Assembly: GCF_000024845.1 (NCBI RefSeq)
Contig: NC_013501.1
Location: 2,336,874-2,400,873 of the forward strand
DNA length: 64,000 nucleotides
DNA from: Rhodothermus marinus DSM 4252
GTDB taxonomy: Bacteria > Bacteroidota > Rhodothermia > Rhodothermales > Rhodothermaceae
Direction: 5' to 3'
A program made the translations under genes and the position numbers. Numbering within the stretch: the first letter of the stretch is position 1; the number at the start of each line of letters is the position of its first letter. Under the pieces are notes generated by a model, which worked only from the letters and a program-made list of their open reading frames with translations, did not search any database and had not been told where the DNA came from. Positions 45,675-56,086 of the stretch are shown here, in pieces.

Positions 45675-48398
45675 CTACTGTTCCAGCGCAACCAGCCGGG
45701 TGACGGCCGTACCGCCGCCCATCTGGGCCGGAAGCTGCTGCTCGGTCAGTACGCTGAAGTGCGGCGCCTCGCGGAGTACGTGCATCGTGCCGCTGCCGGG
45801 CCCGCCATCGAGCATTTCCAGCCGGACGACATAGACTTCGAACGTACCGGCCGGCGTCTCGACCGTCTGCGTGCCGGTCACCTGCAGCTTCACGGGCCGC
45901 ACCTCCTGCTGCTGCGGATTGAACAGGCGAAGCGTCGCCTCGTAGCCTTCCGCAAGCGGAAGCCCGGCCACGTACAGATCGAACGCCCCGCCGTCTCCTA
46001 CGACCGGTGCGTCCAGTTCCTTATCGATCGCCATCGCTCCCATCGGCGACTGCAGGCGGCCGGTGATCCGGTCGTCCGCATAGTTCAGCACCAGCGTACC
46101 CATACCCCGCGCCGCGCGGCGAATGGGCCGGAGCGTGCGCCGATCCACCCACGACGTGTCGGCGGTCTCGCCCATGGGCATGCGCACGTGATCGACGATC
46201 ATCCACGCCGGGCGTCCTTCCAGCTCCACCGCCTGCACGGTACGCTCCGAGCCGATCGTGAAGGTCTGGCCCTGCACCTGAATGGTGGTCTCGTAGCGTA
46301 GCTTGAGGGGACGAATCCGGTCGCCGTCTGCTTCCGGAAGGGCCCCGCGCTGCGCCTGTGCCAGGGCCAGCGTATCGGGAAGCGTAACCGTGGCCGGATC
46401 CACCATGAGCGAGGCCAGGTGCGCCGCCAACTCCGGACTCATCTCTTCCTGGTAGCGCCCGCCCAGGTGCCGCGCCAGAAAGCGCTCGATCTCGGCGATC
46501 ATGGCCAGCCGGTTCATCTCGCCCCGGAAGCCGTGCCCTTCGTCGGGCGCCACCATGTAGGCCACTTCCACGCCGTTGTCGCGGGCGGCCACCACGATCT
46601 GATCGCTTTCGGTCTTCTTGACGCGGGGATCGTTGGCCCCCTGGATGACCAGCAGCGGCGCCCGAATGCGGTCGGCATGGTAGAACGGCGACTGGGCTTT
46701 GAGCCGCTCCCGATCGGCCGGATCGTCCGGGTTGCCCACGCGCGTGTCGAAAATCCGCCGTACGGCCGCCCAGTAAGGGGGGATCGTCTTGAGCAGCGTG
46801 AGCAGATTCGAGGGCCCCACGATCGAGACCCCGGCCGCGTACAGCTCGGGCGTGAAGGTCAGCCCGGCCAGCGTGGCGTACCCGCCGTAGGAGCCGCCCA
46901 TGATGGCGATGTAGTTCGGATCGGCAATGCCGCTTTCGATCAGGTAGCGCACGCCGTCCGTGATGTCGTGCTGCATCACGCCCGTGCCCCACTGCTTGTT
47001 ACCCGCGTTGAGAAAAGCCTTGCCGTAGCCGGCCGACCCCCGGAAGTTGGGTTGCAACACGGCATAGCCCCGGTTGGCCAGAAACTGCGCGAAGGCATCG
47101 TACCCCCACATGTCGCGCGACCAGGGCCCCCCGTGCACCAGCACCACGGCCGACAGGCCCCGCGGCTCGACGCCCTTCGGCAATGTCAGATAGGCCGGAA
47201 TCTCGACGCCGTCGCGCGCCCGGTAGCGAATGGCTTTCATGGGCGCCAGGTGCTCGCTCGGAAGCTCCGGCCGACTCCGATAGAGCAGCGCCACCCGACG
47301 CTGCCGACGGTCGTACAGGTACACGGCCCCCGGATCCACGTCGCGCTGCACCGTCACCAGCATCAACCGCTCGTCTTCGGTGGTCGAGCCCGGATACAGC
47401 TCGCCTTCCGGAAGCTGCGACCGGAGAAATTCCAGATCCTGCGCCAGTTCTTCGGTTTTCGGATAGATCCGGAGCCGGTCGCCCACATAGTAGGTGGCGA
47501 TCAGTTCTTCCGTCCGGTCCGAAAACGCCGCCCCGCCGAAGTCCACCTCGCCTTCCGGATCGCGCTCCACGAACGTCTCCTCGCCGGTTTCCGGATCGAA
47601 CAGCACCAGTTCGATCAGGTCCCGGTCGCCCCGGTTCGTCGTCAGATAGACGCGGCGGCCGTCCTTATGGAAGCGCAACGGACTGCAGGACTCCTCCACC
47701 GAGCAGGTATAGACCGGGATCAGCGTATCGCCGTCCACCCGGAGAATCTCCGTGCTGCCGTCCTCGGCAATGCGCGTGGCCAGCCGGAGGCGGCCCTCCA
47801 GGTCGAACGTGAAGCCGGCCAGTTCCTGCTCGTTTCTGAGCACAAGCGTGCGCGCGCCGGTGGCCAGGTCGATCCGGTACACGTCGTGCCAGCGCGGATC
47901 TCGGTCGTTCAGTCCCACCAGAATCTGGCCCGGTGTGGCCTCGGGCACCGCATAGATGACGGCCCGCGTGTTCTCGTAGGGCGTCAGGTCGCGCGCCGGC
48001 GGCACGCCCGTTTCGGGATCGGGTGGTTGCGTGGGATCGACGGCGTAGACGTGAAAATCTTCATTACCGCCCTTGTCCTGCACGTAGAGCACATAGCGGC
48101 TGTCTTCGCTCCAGAAGTAGCCGGGCACGGGCCGCTCGTCGGCCGTCAGCGGCCGGGCGGCCTCGAAGGGCTCGTCGATCCCCTTGATCCAGATGTTGCG
48201 GACGCCGTTGTAGGGCTTGATGAAGGTCAACCAGCGGCCGTCCGGCGAGAGCTGCGCGCCGGAGATTTCCGGATCGCCGAAGAACAGTTCGCGGTCCAGC
48301 AGCGGCGGCAACTGGTCCAGATACGGCCGTGGGGGCACCTGCGCCTGCAGCGTTGCGGCGAGCCCCAGCATGACGATCAAAAACAACCAGCGAGACAT
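45675..48398 (-). CDS. Secreted S9 prolyl oligopeptidase-family peptidase
   Basis: A 907-residue exported peptidase with a signal peptide ending LAATLQAQ. A beta-propeller (residues about 40-390) is followed by an alpha/beta-hydrolase domain with triad Ser503 in [12 protein letters not shown], Asp590 in QGANDPRV and His622 in DEGHGFRG. After residue 650 a separate region of about 220 residues ([36 protein letters not shown]) resembles DUF3108-like lipid-carrier folds and is not usual in S9 enzymes. Its role is peptide degradation outside the cytoplasm. A strong terminator follows. Confidence 0.92.
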   Translation of the reverse strand: MSRWLFLIVMLGLAATLQAQVPPRPYLDQLPPLLDRELFFGDPEISGAQLSPDGRWLTFIKPYNGVRNIWIKGIDEPFEAARPLTADERPVPGYFWSEDSRYVLYVQDKGGNEDFHVYAVDPTQPPDPETGVPPARDLTPYENTRAVIYAVPEATPGQILVGLNDRDPRWHDVYRIDLATGARTLVLRNEQELAGFTFDLEGRLRLATRIAEDGSTEILRVDGDTLIPVYTCSVEESCSPLRFHKDGRRVYLTTNRGDRDLIELVLFDPETGEETFVERDPEGEVDFGGAAFSDRTEELIATYYVGDRLRIYPKTEELAQDLEFLRSQLPEGELYPGSTTEDERLMLVTVQRDVDPGAVYLYDRRQRRVALLYRSRPELPSEHLAPMKAIRYRARDGVEIPAYLTLPKGVEPRGLSAVVLVHGGPWSRDMWGYDAFAQFLANRGYAVLQPNFRGSAGYGKAFLNAGNKQWGTGVMQHDITDGVRYLIESGIADPNYIAIMGGSYGGYATLAGLTFTPELYAAGVSIVGPSNLLTLLKTIPPYWAAVRRIFDTRVGNPDDPADRERLKAQSPFYHADRIRAPLLVIQGANDPRVKKTESDQIVVAARDNGVEVAYMVAPDEGHGFRGEMNRLAMIAEIERFLARHLGGRYQEEMSPELAAHLASLMVDPATVTLPDTLALAQAQRGALPEADGDRIRPLKLRYETTIQVQGQTFTIGSERTVQAVELEGRPAWMIVDHVRMPMGETADTSWVDRRTLRPIRRAARGMGTLVLNYADDRITGRLQSPMGAMAIDKELDAPVVGDGGAFDLYVAGLPLAEGYEATLRLFNPQQQEVRPVKLQVTGTQTVETPAGTFEVYVVRLEMLDGGPGSGTMHVLREAPHFSVLTEQQLPAQMGGGTAVTRLVALEQ

Positions 48399-48603
48399 GA
48401 GCCTATCGGGTCTGGTGAAACAGGTCGCGAGTGTCTACGGAAGCAAGCAGGCCGGGTTACACCCTTGAATTCTCGCTCAAAACCTCCGCCGGAGCCACGC
48501 GAAATGCGTCGACAGTTGCACAACTGGGCTTCGGCGGTGTACTTTCTGACGTTACGGTTTTCCCGAGCCGAAAGCAACAGGCAAACAACCCGCCGTCAAT
48601 ACA

Positions 48604-49629
48604 ATGGACCTGCCGCTGTACTGGACCGCGCTGATCGCTTTCCTGATCATCAACGCCATGCTGCTGACGGCGTCGGTGCTGGTGTACGCCGAGCGAAAGA
48701 TCTCCGGCTTCATCCAGCACCGGCCGGGTCCCAACCGCGTCGGTCCCGCCGGTTTCCTGCAGCCGTTCGCCGACGTGGTCAAGCTGCTTTTCAAGGAAGA
48801 CATCATTCCGGCCCAGGCCAACCGGTTCATCCATGCGCTGGCGCCCACCATCATGGTGACGATCGCGATGACGGTGCCGGCGCTCATTCCGTTTGCGCGG
48901 GGTGTGGTGATCGCCGACATCGACGTGGGCGTGCTGGCCATCCTGGCGCTCACTTCGATCAGCGTCTACGGGATCACGCTGGCGGGCTGGAGTTCGAACA
49001 GCAAGTACTCGCTGCTGGGCGGGCTGCGCTCTTCGGCCCAGATGATCTCCTACGAGCTGGCCATGGGCACGGCCGTGCTCTCGGTGATCCTGCAGGCCGG
49101 CTCGCTGAACGTGAGCGCCATCGTCGAGGCCCAGCGCGACGGATGGGCCATCCTCGGCTGGCACGTGTTCACGAACCCGATCGGCGCGCTGATCTTCATC
49201 GTCACGGCCTTTGCCGAGACGAACCGGCTGCCGTTCGACCTGCCCGAGGCCGAGCAGGAGCTGGTCGGTGGCTACCACACCGAATACAGCGGCATGAAGT
49301 TCGGCATGTTCTTCCTGGCCGAATATGTGAACCTGTTCGTCGCCTCGTTCGTGATCGCGACGCTCTTTTTCGGCGGGTATCTGGTGCCGTTCGAACCGCT
49401 GCTGCTCAAAGCCTTCCCGGCGCTGGAAGGAAGCGTGCTGCTGGGTCTGCTGCAGTTCCTGTCGCTGCTGGCCAAGACCTGCTTCTTCGCCTTCCTGTAC
49501 ATCTGGGTGCGCTGGACCTTCCCGCGCTTCAAGTACAACCAGCTCATGACGCTGGGCTGGAAGTACCTGCTGCCCATCGGGCTGGCGAACGTGATCCTGA
49601 TTGCCCTCGGCGTGGCCCTGTTTTCGTGA
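48604..49629 (+). CDS. nuoH: NADH-quinone oxidoreductase subunit H
   Basis: NuoH is the membrane subunit of complex I that forms the quinone-binding chamber next to the peripheral arm. The 341-residue protein has about eight membrane helices and conserved loops RPGPNRVGPAGFLQPFADVV, AETNRLPFDLPEAEQELVGG and YHTEYSGMKFGMFFLAEY with the functional Glu residues. No other complex I genes lie nearby, so the gene is apart from the main nuo operon. It is followed three bases later by rpe. Confidence 0.97.
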   Translation: MDLPLYWTALIAFLIINAMLLTASVLVYAERKISGFIQHRPGPNRVGPAGFLQPFADVVKLLFKEDIIPAQANRFIHALAPTIMVTIAMTVPALIPFARGVVIADIDVGVLAILALTSISVYGITLAGWSSNSKYSLLGGLRSSAQMISYELAMGTAVLSVILQAGSLNVSAIVEAQRDGWAILGWHVFTNPIGALIFIVTAFAETNRLPFDLPEAEQELVGGYHTEYSGMKFGMFFLAEYVNLFVASFVIATLFFGGYLVPFEPLLLKAFPALEGSVLLGLLQFLSLLAKTCFFAFLYIWVRWTFPRFKYNQLMTLGWKYLLPIGLANVILIALGVALFS

Positions 49630-49632
49630 TCC

Positions 49633-50307
49633 ATGGTGATCCTGGCGCCCTCCATCCTGTCGGCCGATTTTGCCCGGCTGGGCGAGCAATGCCGGGAAGC
49701 GCTGGAGGCCGGCGCCGACTGGATCCATATCGACGTGATGGACGGCCACTTCGTGCCGAACATCACGATGGGGCCGCTGGTGGTCGAGGCGCTCCGCCCG
49801 CTGGCCGATGAGCTGGGTGCCGTGCTCGACGTGCACCTGATGGTGGAGCGGCCCGAGCGCTTTCTGGAAGACTTCGCCCGCGCCGGGGCCGACAACCTGA
49901 CCGTCCACGTGGAGGCCACGCCACATCTGCACCGGGCGCTGGACGAGATCCGCCGCCTCGGCAAAAAAGTCGGCGTGGCGCTCAATCCGGCCACGCCCCT
50001 TTCGGCCCTGGAAGAAGTGCTGCCGCTGGTCGATCTGATTCTGGTGATGACCGTCGATCCGGGCTTCGGCGGTCAGGACTACATTCCCTCCAGCACGCTG
50101 AAGGTGCAGCGCCTGCGCCGGCTGCTGAACGCCATCGGCTCGCATGCCTATATCGAAGTGGACGGCGGGATCTATCCGCACAACGTGGCCGAAGTGGTGC
50201 GGGCCGGCGCCACGGTGATCGTGGCCGGAAGCGCCATCTTCAACCGCCACGCGCCCGTCGCCCAGAACGTGGCGGCCTTCCGCCAGGCGTTGCTGCTGGA
50301 GGCCTGA
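49633..50307 (+). CDS. rpe: Ribulose-phosphate 3-epimerase
   Basis: Rpe interconverts ribulose 5-phosphate and xylulose 5-phosphate in the pentose phosphate pathway. The 224-residue TIM barrel shows APSILSADFARLGEQ, the metal-site HIDVMDGHFVPNITMGP, VHLMVERPERF, VMTVDPGFGGQ and VDGGIYPHN. All family residues are present. It sits between nuoH and priA in a tight operon. Confidence 0.96.
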   Translation: MVILAPSILSADFARLGEQCREALEAGADWIHIDVMDGHFVPNITMGPLVVEALRPLADELGAVLDVHLMVERPERFLEDFARAGADNLTVHVEATPHLHRALDEIRRLGKKVGVALNPATPLSALEEVLPLVDLILVMTVDPGFGGQDYIPSSTLKVQRLRRLLNAIGSHAYIEVDGGIYPHNVAEVVRAGATVIVAGSAIFNRHAPVAQNVAAFRQALLLEA

Positions 50308-50324
50308 GGCCTACGCCGACGGCC

Positions 50325-52811
50325 ATGACGGCTCCGCCCGACATCGTGCAGGTCGCGCTGCCCCTGCCATTGCTGCAGGTCTTTTCCTACCGGGTTCCCC
50401 CGGAATGGCGGGAAGCCGTGCGACCGGGCTGCCGGGTGCTGGTCCCTTTCGGCCGACGACACCTGACCGGCGTGGTGGTGCCCGAACTGCCGCCCGATCC
50501 GCTCCCTTCGCCGCTCAAGCCCATCCTGGACGTCCTCGACGACACCCCGGCGCTGACCGACGAGCTGCTCCGGCTGACGCGCTGGATGGCCGACTACTAC
50601 GTGTGCGGCTGGGGCGAGGTCATCCGCGCCGCGCTGCCTCCCGGGCTCGAAATCGAAAGCCGCCGCCGCCTGTATCCCGGCCATCCGCCGGCGGAGCCGC
50701 CCGGCGAGCGCGCGGCGGCCGTGCTCCGCTTCGTGGCCGAACACCCGGGCACCACGATCCGCCGCCTGCGCCAGGAGCTGCGCTTCGCTTCCTACGCCCT
50801 GCTGCACCGGCTGGTCGCCAGAGGCTGGCTCCAGCTCGAAGAATCGCTCGAAGCCCCGCGCGTCCAGATCAAAAAGGAACAGCACGTACGCTTTGCGCCG
50901 GCCTACCGGACGCCCGCCGCCCAGGAAGCGGTGCTGGAGAAGCTACGGGGTGCCCGTCAGCGGGCGCTCGTCACGGCCCTGCAGGCGCTGCGGCTGGAGG
51001 GCGTCGCCGAGCCCACCCGGGCCGAACTGCTTGCCCGCGCCGACGCTTCGCCGGCCACGTTGCGCCGGCTGGTCGAACTGGGCGTGCTGGAACTGGTCGA
51101 AAAAGAAGTGATCCGCTCGCCGCTGGAGGCCGAACCGGTACCCAAGGCCGCCCCGGTCACGTTCCACCCGGAGCAGCAGGCGGCGCTGGACCGCATTACC
51201 GAGGCGATCGAGGCGCGGCGTTTCGAGACGTTCCTGCTGCACGGAGTTACCGGGAGCGGCAAGACCGAAGTGTACATCGCCGCACTGAAGCGCGTGCGCG
51301 CTCAGGGACGGACGGGCATCATCCTGGTGCCCGAGATCGCCCTGACGCCCCAGACAGTGCGGCGCTTCCGCGCCCATTTCGGCGACGAGGTGGCCGTGCT
51401 GCACTCGCGCATGAGCGACGGCGAGCGCTACGACACCTGGCGTCAGCTTCGTGCCGGCCGCTACCCCATCGTGATCGGTCCGCGCTCGGCCGTGCTGGCT
51501 CCGCTGGAAAACCTGGGGCTGATCGTGGTCGACGAAGAGCACGAGCGTTCCTACAAGCAGTTCGATCCGGCCCCGCGCTACCATGCCCGCGACGTGGCCG
51601 TCTACCGCGCCTACCTGAACGGGGCCGTCTGCGTGCTCGGCTCGGCCACGCCCAGCCTCGAAAGCTACCTGAACGCCCGAAGCGGCAAGTACACGCTACT
51701 GGAAATGCGCCGGCGGGCACCGGCCGTCGGGCACACGCCGGCCCGACTGCCGAGCGTCCGCCTCGTCGATCTGCGCCACACGCGCCTGGTCAACGGCAAC
51801 CCGCTGGCGCCGCCGCTGGCGCGGGCCATTGCGCAACGCTTAGAACGTGGCGAGCAGGTCATCCTGCTACAGAACCGCCGGGGCTTTGCGCCCGTGCTGG
51901 AATGCGCCGAATGCGGCTGGTCGCCCCACTGCCCGCACTGCTCCGTCACGCTCACCTACCACAAGGTGCAGCACCAGCTGCGCTGCCACTACTGCGGCTA
52001 CGCCACGCGACACCCCGGCACCTGCCGGCAATGCGGTGCGGCGGCGCTCGAGCCGCTGGGCATCGGCACGCAACGCGTCGAAGAAGCGCTGCGGGCGCTG
52101 TTTCCGGAAGCCCGCGTGCTCCGCATGGACCTCGACACCACGCGCGGCCGCCGTGCCCACCACCGGCTGCTCGACCGCTTCGCCCGGGGCGAGGCCGACA
52201 TCCTGCTCGGCACCCAGATGGTCGCCAAGGGGCTCGACTTTCCGCGTGTGACGCTCGTGGGCGTGGTCAACGCCGACACGGGCCTGCTGCTGCCCGACTT
52301 TCGCGCCGACGAACACACCTTTCAGCTCCTGATGCAGGTGGCCGGACGCGCCGGCCGCGCCGATCGCCCCGGCGAGGTGCTGCTCCAGACACGCAACCCC
52401 GACCACCGCGTCTTCCGCTACCTGCTCCGGCACGACTACGCCGGGCTGGCGCGCGAGCTGCTGGCCGAACGGCACCAGCTCGGCTATCCGCCCTATGCCC
52501 GGCTGGCCGTGCTCGAATGCAGCGGCCCCGACGAAGCGCGCGTGGCCGAGCTGGCCCGGAGCTGGACCGAACACTTTCAGCAGGTGTGCCACCAGCACGC
52601 CGGCGGCCATCTGATCGACACGCTGGGCCCCACCCCGGCGCTGCACGAACGCCTCAAAGGGCGCTACCGCTACCACGTGCTCGTCAAGGTGCCCCGCCGC
52701 ACCGGGGCGCCCCCGCTTCAGCCGCTGCTCCGCCAGGCGCTGGAGACCTTCCCGCCCCTGCCCCGCGCCTATCGCCTCACGCTCGACATCGACCCGGCCG
52801 GACTGAGCTGA
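50325..52811 (+). CDS. priA: Primosomal protein N' (replication restart helicase PriA)
   Basis: PriA restarts collapsed replication forks. The 828-residue protein has the 3'-end binding domain first, then a superfamily 2 helicase with Walker A HGVTGSGKTEVY, the DEEH box VVDEEHERSYKQ and GSATPSLES. The eight-cysteine zinc region (CAECGWSPHCPHC, CHYCGYATRHPGTCRQCG) is followed by the motif IGTQRVEEAL and VAGRAGRADRPG. Length and order are normal. It begins 17 bases after rpe. Confidence 0.97.
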   Translation: MTAPPDIVQVALPLPLLQVFSYRVPPEWREAVRPGCRVLVPFGRRHLTGVVVPELPPDPLPSPLKPILDVLDDTPALTDELLRLTRWMADYYVCGWGEVIRAALPPGLEIESRRRLYPGHPPAEPPGERAAAVLRFVAEHPGTTIRRLRQELRFASYALLHRLVARGWLQLEESLEAPRVQIKKEQHVRFAPAYRTPAAQEAVLEKLRGARQRALVTALQALRLEGVAEPTRAELLARADASPATLRRLVELGVLELVEKEVIRSPLEAEPVPKAAPVTFHPEQQAALDRITEAIEARRFETFLLHGVTGSGKTEVYIAALKRVRAQGRTGIILVPEIALTPQTVRRFRAHFGDEVAVLHSRMSDGERYDTWRQLRAGRYPIVIGPRSAVLAPLENLGLIVVDEEHERSYKQFDPAPRYHARDVAVYRAYLNGAVCVLGSATPSLESYLNARSGKYTLLEMRRRAPAVGHTPARLPSVRLVDLRHTRLVNGNPLAPPLARAIAQRLERGEQVILLQNRRGFAPVLECAECGWSPHCPHCSVTLTYHKVQHQLRCHYCGYATRHPGTCRQCGAAALEPLGIGTQRVEEALRALFPEARVLRMDLDTTRGRRAHHRLLDRFARGEADILLGTQMVAKGLDFPRVTLVGVVNADTGLLLPDFRADEHTFQLLMQVAGRAGRADRPGEVLLQTRNPDHRVFRYLLRHDYAGLARELLAERHQLGYPPYARLAVLECSGPDEARVAELARSWTEHFQQVCHQHAGGHLIDTLGPTPALHERLKGRYRYHVLVKVPRRTGAPPLQPLLRQALETFPPLPRAYRLTLDIDPAGLS

Positions 52812-53022
52812 GACCAGAAAGAATCTGAAGCTGTTTTTTACCAGACAGACGACACGCGAAGCTATCGCCATCCTCTTTTTTCTGAGGGGACGCATTTTCC
52901 CCTTGACAAGCGCCCCCGGTTGTTATTTCTTTCCCATCGTCCACGGCGACGTGGTGGCTTCTCCGTCACCTGCCGTTCTCGGTTGACCGGAATCCTTTCA
53001 CCAACCGAAAACGGAGGACGCC
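52812..53022 (+). promoter_or_regulatory. AT-richer intergenic region with candidate promoter
   Basis: After priA comes a 211-base stretch without a gene. TTGACA at 52903-52908 and TATTTC at 52924-52929 (15 apart) could drive the protease gene. A clear Shine-Dalgarno GGAGG at 53013-53017 lies five bases before an ATG at 53023. Base composition here is lower in GC than in the surrounding genes. Confidence 0.4.
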
Positions 53023-55106
53023 ATGCAAGCGACACGTCTTACCCCCCCATGCTCCTACTGGGGCTCTGGCTGGCACTGAGCACGACGCTGCAGGCCCAAC
53101 CGGTGCCACTCTTTGAAGCCGTTTCAGCCTCGCTGCAGGCGCTCGGACCGCAGGCGCAGCAGCGGCAACAGGTATTGCAAAAGCTTCCGATGGTACAGCA
53201 GCTTCAGGTGGTGCGGCTTCCGGCGCAGCTCTGGCGCTATCGTTCGTTTGAGCTGGCGGTGAACGCGGCGGGTCGGCTGGTGCCGGGCCATGGCAAAGGG
53301 CTCGGCACGTTGACGGTGCGGCGTGGAGAACTTTCGGTACTTTCGGAGGAGGCGGTGGCCTGGAACGGACGGATTTACGTGGGTTCGGACACGTCGGAGG
53401 CGGTGGGCGAGGTGTCTTTGGTGGTGTTGCGGACGGGTGCGGTGACGGGCCAGGTGCTGCTGGGCGATGCGGAGTACTGGGTGCGGCCGCTGGGTGGTGG
53501 GCTGCACGCACTGGTGACGATCGACCCGTCGAAGTATCCGAAGGAGCGGCCGACGAGTCCGTACCATGACGGTGGTGGCCCAGGCGAGGCGGGGTTGAAC
53601 GATGCGGCGGAGTCGGTACAGCCCGAGAAAGCCGTAGAGCATGAGACACAGGCGACCTCGATGGGAAGCTGCGCGCAGGAGGAAGCGGCGGCTGCAGGTG
53701 CGGTGGTGCAGAGTCGTTGTAGTCCGGAGGTGGTGCGGGTATTGGTGTTGTACACGCCGGCGGCGGCGCAGGGTCGGGACATTGACGGGATCATTTATGC
53801 GGCCCTGAACGACGCGAACCAGGCCTATCGCAACAGCCAGATCAATAACCTGGAGCTCCGCCTCGTCCACAAACGGTCGTTTAGTTTTACAGTTCAAAGT
53901 ATTCCTGAAGATGACGTTGAGCAATTAGCGAGCGATGCGCAGGCGCAGGCGTTGCGGGACCAGTATCAGGCGGACGTGGTGGTGCTGCTGATCGACTCGA
54001 ATGTAGGACGGTGGGACAGCACATATGGAGTGGCCGGAGTGATCCTGTCCGGCACGACTGGAGAGCAATTGCGCAATATTGGAGAGGCCAATCAGAAGGC
54101 CTATGCAATCGTGCAGGTCGATTACGCCAGTGCGGGACAATACACGCTGGCACACGAGATCGGGCACATTCAGGGAGCGCGGCATGATCCGGAAGACGAC
54201 AACTACTGCTGCCCGGAGGTAGGCGTTCCGTATGGTCGCGGCAATCGCTTTTCCGTGTACAGTTGTGATCCGTTCTGGCCTTTTAAGTGCGGTCGCGATT
54301 ACTATGCCACCATCATGGCCTATACGTGGCGGTGGATGTATCCAGACAGGTATTACCAGCGCATTCGATATTTTTCCAGCCCGAACGTAACCTACCGCGG
54401 CGTAACGATCGGGAGTTCGGATCGGAACAACGCGCGCGTGTTGCGGGAGACGGCCGATGTGGTGGCCGACTTCCGGGATCCGAACGAGCTGCGGGCCACG
54501 TTTTTCTACACGTCAGACAACTTCCCCTACGAGGGCACCTACACGTTCACGGCGCAGCCCTGCGGCGGGCGGGGCACGCTGAGCTACCAGTGGCGCAAGT
54601 GTGCCGATCCGTTCACCTGTGGGCCGGTGCTGGGCACCGGGGCGACGTTCACGACCTATCTGGCGCCGGGGTCGAACTACATTCAGCTAACGGTGCAGAG
54701 CAGCGCGGGGCAGGCGTACACCGCGTTGCGGGAGGTGTACGTGCTGGATTCGAGCTGTGGAGAAGAGATTTTCTGTGCGCAGGCGGTGGGTGGTGATACG
54801 CTGCAGGTGGTGCAGGAGCGGTTGTCGGCGGAGCGATTGCCGGCGGCGCCGGAGCTTGAGGGGTTGTATCCGAACCCGGCGGGTGATCGGGTGGTGGTAC
54901 GGTTCGGGTTGCCGGAGGCGTCGGAGGTGGAGCTTATGGTTTACGACGTGCTGGGTCGGGCGGTGGTGCGTCGGCGGCCGGGTCGCATGGAGGCGGGCTG
55001 GCATCGGGAGGTGCTGATGACAGACGGATGGCCGGCGGGGCGCTACGTGGTGGTGCTGCGGGTTGGCGAACGGACGCTGAGCAAGACGCTGATGCGGATT
55101 CGGTAA
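53023..55106 (+). CDS. Secreted metzincin-like metalloprotease with T9SS sorting domain; start split by a C7 tract
   Basis: The main frame gives 685 residues from the ATG at 53049 (MLLLGLWLALSTTLQAQ signal). The best-supported start, ATG 53023 with GGAGG, is in another frame and would stop after 18 codons. One more C in the C7 tract at 53042-53048 would join them and add MQATRLTPP before the signal. The mature part has a propeptide-like region and the zinc site HEIGHIQGARHD (HExxHxxxxxH, metzincin type). It ends in a T9SS type A domain (LYPNPAGDRVVVRFGLPEAS ... VVVLRVGERTLSKTLMRI). Codon use is rich in GCG, GTG and CGG, unlike its neighbours. Frame status is uncertain: sequencing error, phase variation or decay. 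Confidence 0.83.
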
Positions 55107-55115
55107 GCCGCGGGG

Positions 55116-55137
55116 CCGGGGTCAGACTTGGCCCCGG
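55116..55137 (+). terminator. GC hairpin after the protease gene
   Basis: CCGGGG (55116-55121) and CCCCGG (55132-55137) form a stem ten bases after the stop. No T-run follows, so termination is possible but not certain. Confidence 0.3.
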
Positions 55138-55187
55138 GCCCTGTCGGTTCGGAGCAGGAAAACCGGAACTGAAAGCTGGAGGGCGCG

Positions 55188-55886
55188 ATGCGGTGCTACT
55201 GGTTGGGCTTGCTGGCGCTGGTGGGCTGTGGATTGCTGGGGGCGAAGGAGGAGCGGCGTGAGGCGCCGCTGGAGGTGGAGGCCTACGCCGAGATTACGCT
55301 CAACGGTCAGCCCTGGCGGCCGGACTCGGCCCTTGGCGCTTTGGACTTAATCTTTGACAGTGGCCCCCTTGTTGGCGAACGCTACGAATACCTGGGGCTA
55401 TCCTTTATTTTGCGTGATCCCACGCCAGAGCTTCCGTTCTATGAAGCTGTATTATGGCTCAGCCTTTATGAAAAACCATTAAAGTCTGACACCACTTATT
55501 ACCTGTTCAACTCCAATCCTCACGAACGAGAGCGCGTTGCTAATGGGTATCCGGAAAACTTCTTAGGACGAATGGGAATGTTAAGCGAGAGTGAGGGGGA
55601 TGCCTATTTAGGTGCATTTTGGATTGCGCGGGAGGATTCGTTGCGGAGCTGGGTGCGCTTCAGTCAGATCGACACGGTGCAGACCGAGCCGTTTCTGCTG
55701 GTGTTTTATGAAGGAAGCTTTGAGGTGGTGCTTTCGCCTTTCAGTCGGGATCCGGCCTGGAGTCGGTATCCGAACGAGAAGTTGCATTTTGCGGGGCGGT
55801 TTCGGGTGCCGGCTGTGACGTGGGAGTACCTGCATCAATGCGGAAAAGCACGTAACTGCCTGCGCGTGCGGCTGCGGACGCTGTGA
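55188..55886 (+). CDS. Lipoprotein of unknown function
   Basis: A 232-residue protein with a lipoprotein signal (LLALVGCGLLG, Cys14) and a GGAGG ribosome site a few bases upstream. The mature part is rich in Tyr, Glu, Leu and Trp, likely beta strands (YYLFNSNPHERERV, EPFLLVFYEGSFEVVLSP), with one cysteine pair near the end (HQCGKARNC). I recognise no family. Bases about 55340-55620 are clearly more AT-rich than the rest of the window. It follows the secreted protease in the same direction and shares its odd codon use, so both may have arrived together. Confidence 0.65.
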   Translation: MRCYWLGLLALVGCGLLGAKEERREAPLEVEAYAEITLNGQPWRPDSALGALDLIFDSGPLVGERYEYLGLSFILRDPTPELPFYEAVLWLSLYEKPLKSDTTYYLFNSNPHERERVANGYPENFLGRMGMLSESEGDAYLGAFWIAREDSLRSWVRFSQIDTVQTEPFLLVFYEGSFEVVLSPFSRDPAWSRYPNEKLHFAGRFRVPAVTWEYLHQCGKARNCLRVRLRTL

Positions 55887-56086
55887 CCGATGGCAGAAGC
55901 GGGGTAGCGTGGACCTGGTGTCACGGCGTTATGTTGCCACCGCAGCGCCGCTTTCCGCAGGAAGGCGCTGCAAAACAAGGTGAAAATACTCAATCTCGAT
56001 TGAGGTGCTTTGCAAGGTTGTCGCCCCATCCATTGAGAGTGAATAAAACGGAACCCACCCCCGCCTCGCTTCGTTGAGAAGCGCTC
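55887..56086 (+). other. Intergenic region with hairpins before the SRP RNA
   Basis: No gene is seen. A strong imperfect stem lies at 55942-55971 (GCAGCGCC, later GGCGCTGC), a likely end signal for the lipoprotein gene. A second inverted repeat CTCAAT-CTCG-ATTGAG lies at 55989-56004. The promoter of the SRP RNA should be in the last 50 bases, but no -10/-35 pair stands out. Confidence 0.45.

Noticed and set aside
48480-48530. Possible sigma54 promoter (AGTTGCAC) before nuoH
   Set aside because: The -12-like TTGCA has no GG at the needed -24 distance, so it does not fit the consensus.
48399-48603. Small frames in the gap between the S9 peptidase and nuoH
   Set aside because: They lack ribosome sites and family features; the 205 bases are better taken as divergent promoters.
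46419-49811. 1130-codon plus-strand frame across the S9 peptidase and nuoH
   Set aside because: It runs antisense to the peptidase and then out of frame through nuoH, with no domain and no plausible start.
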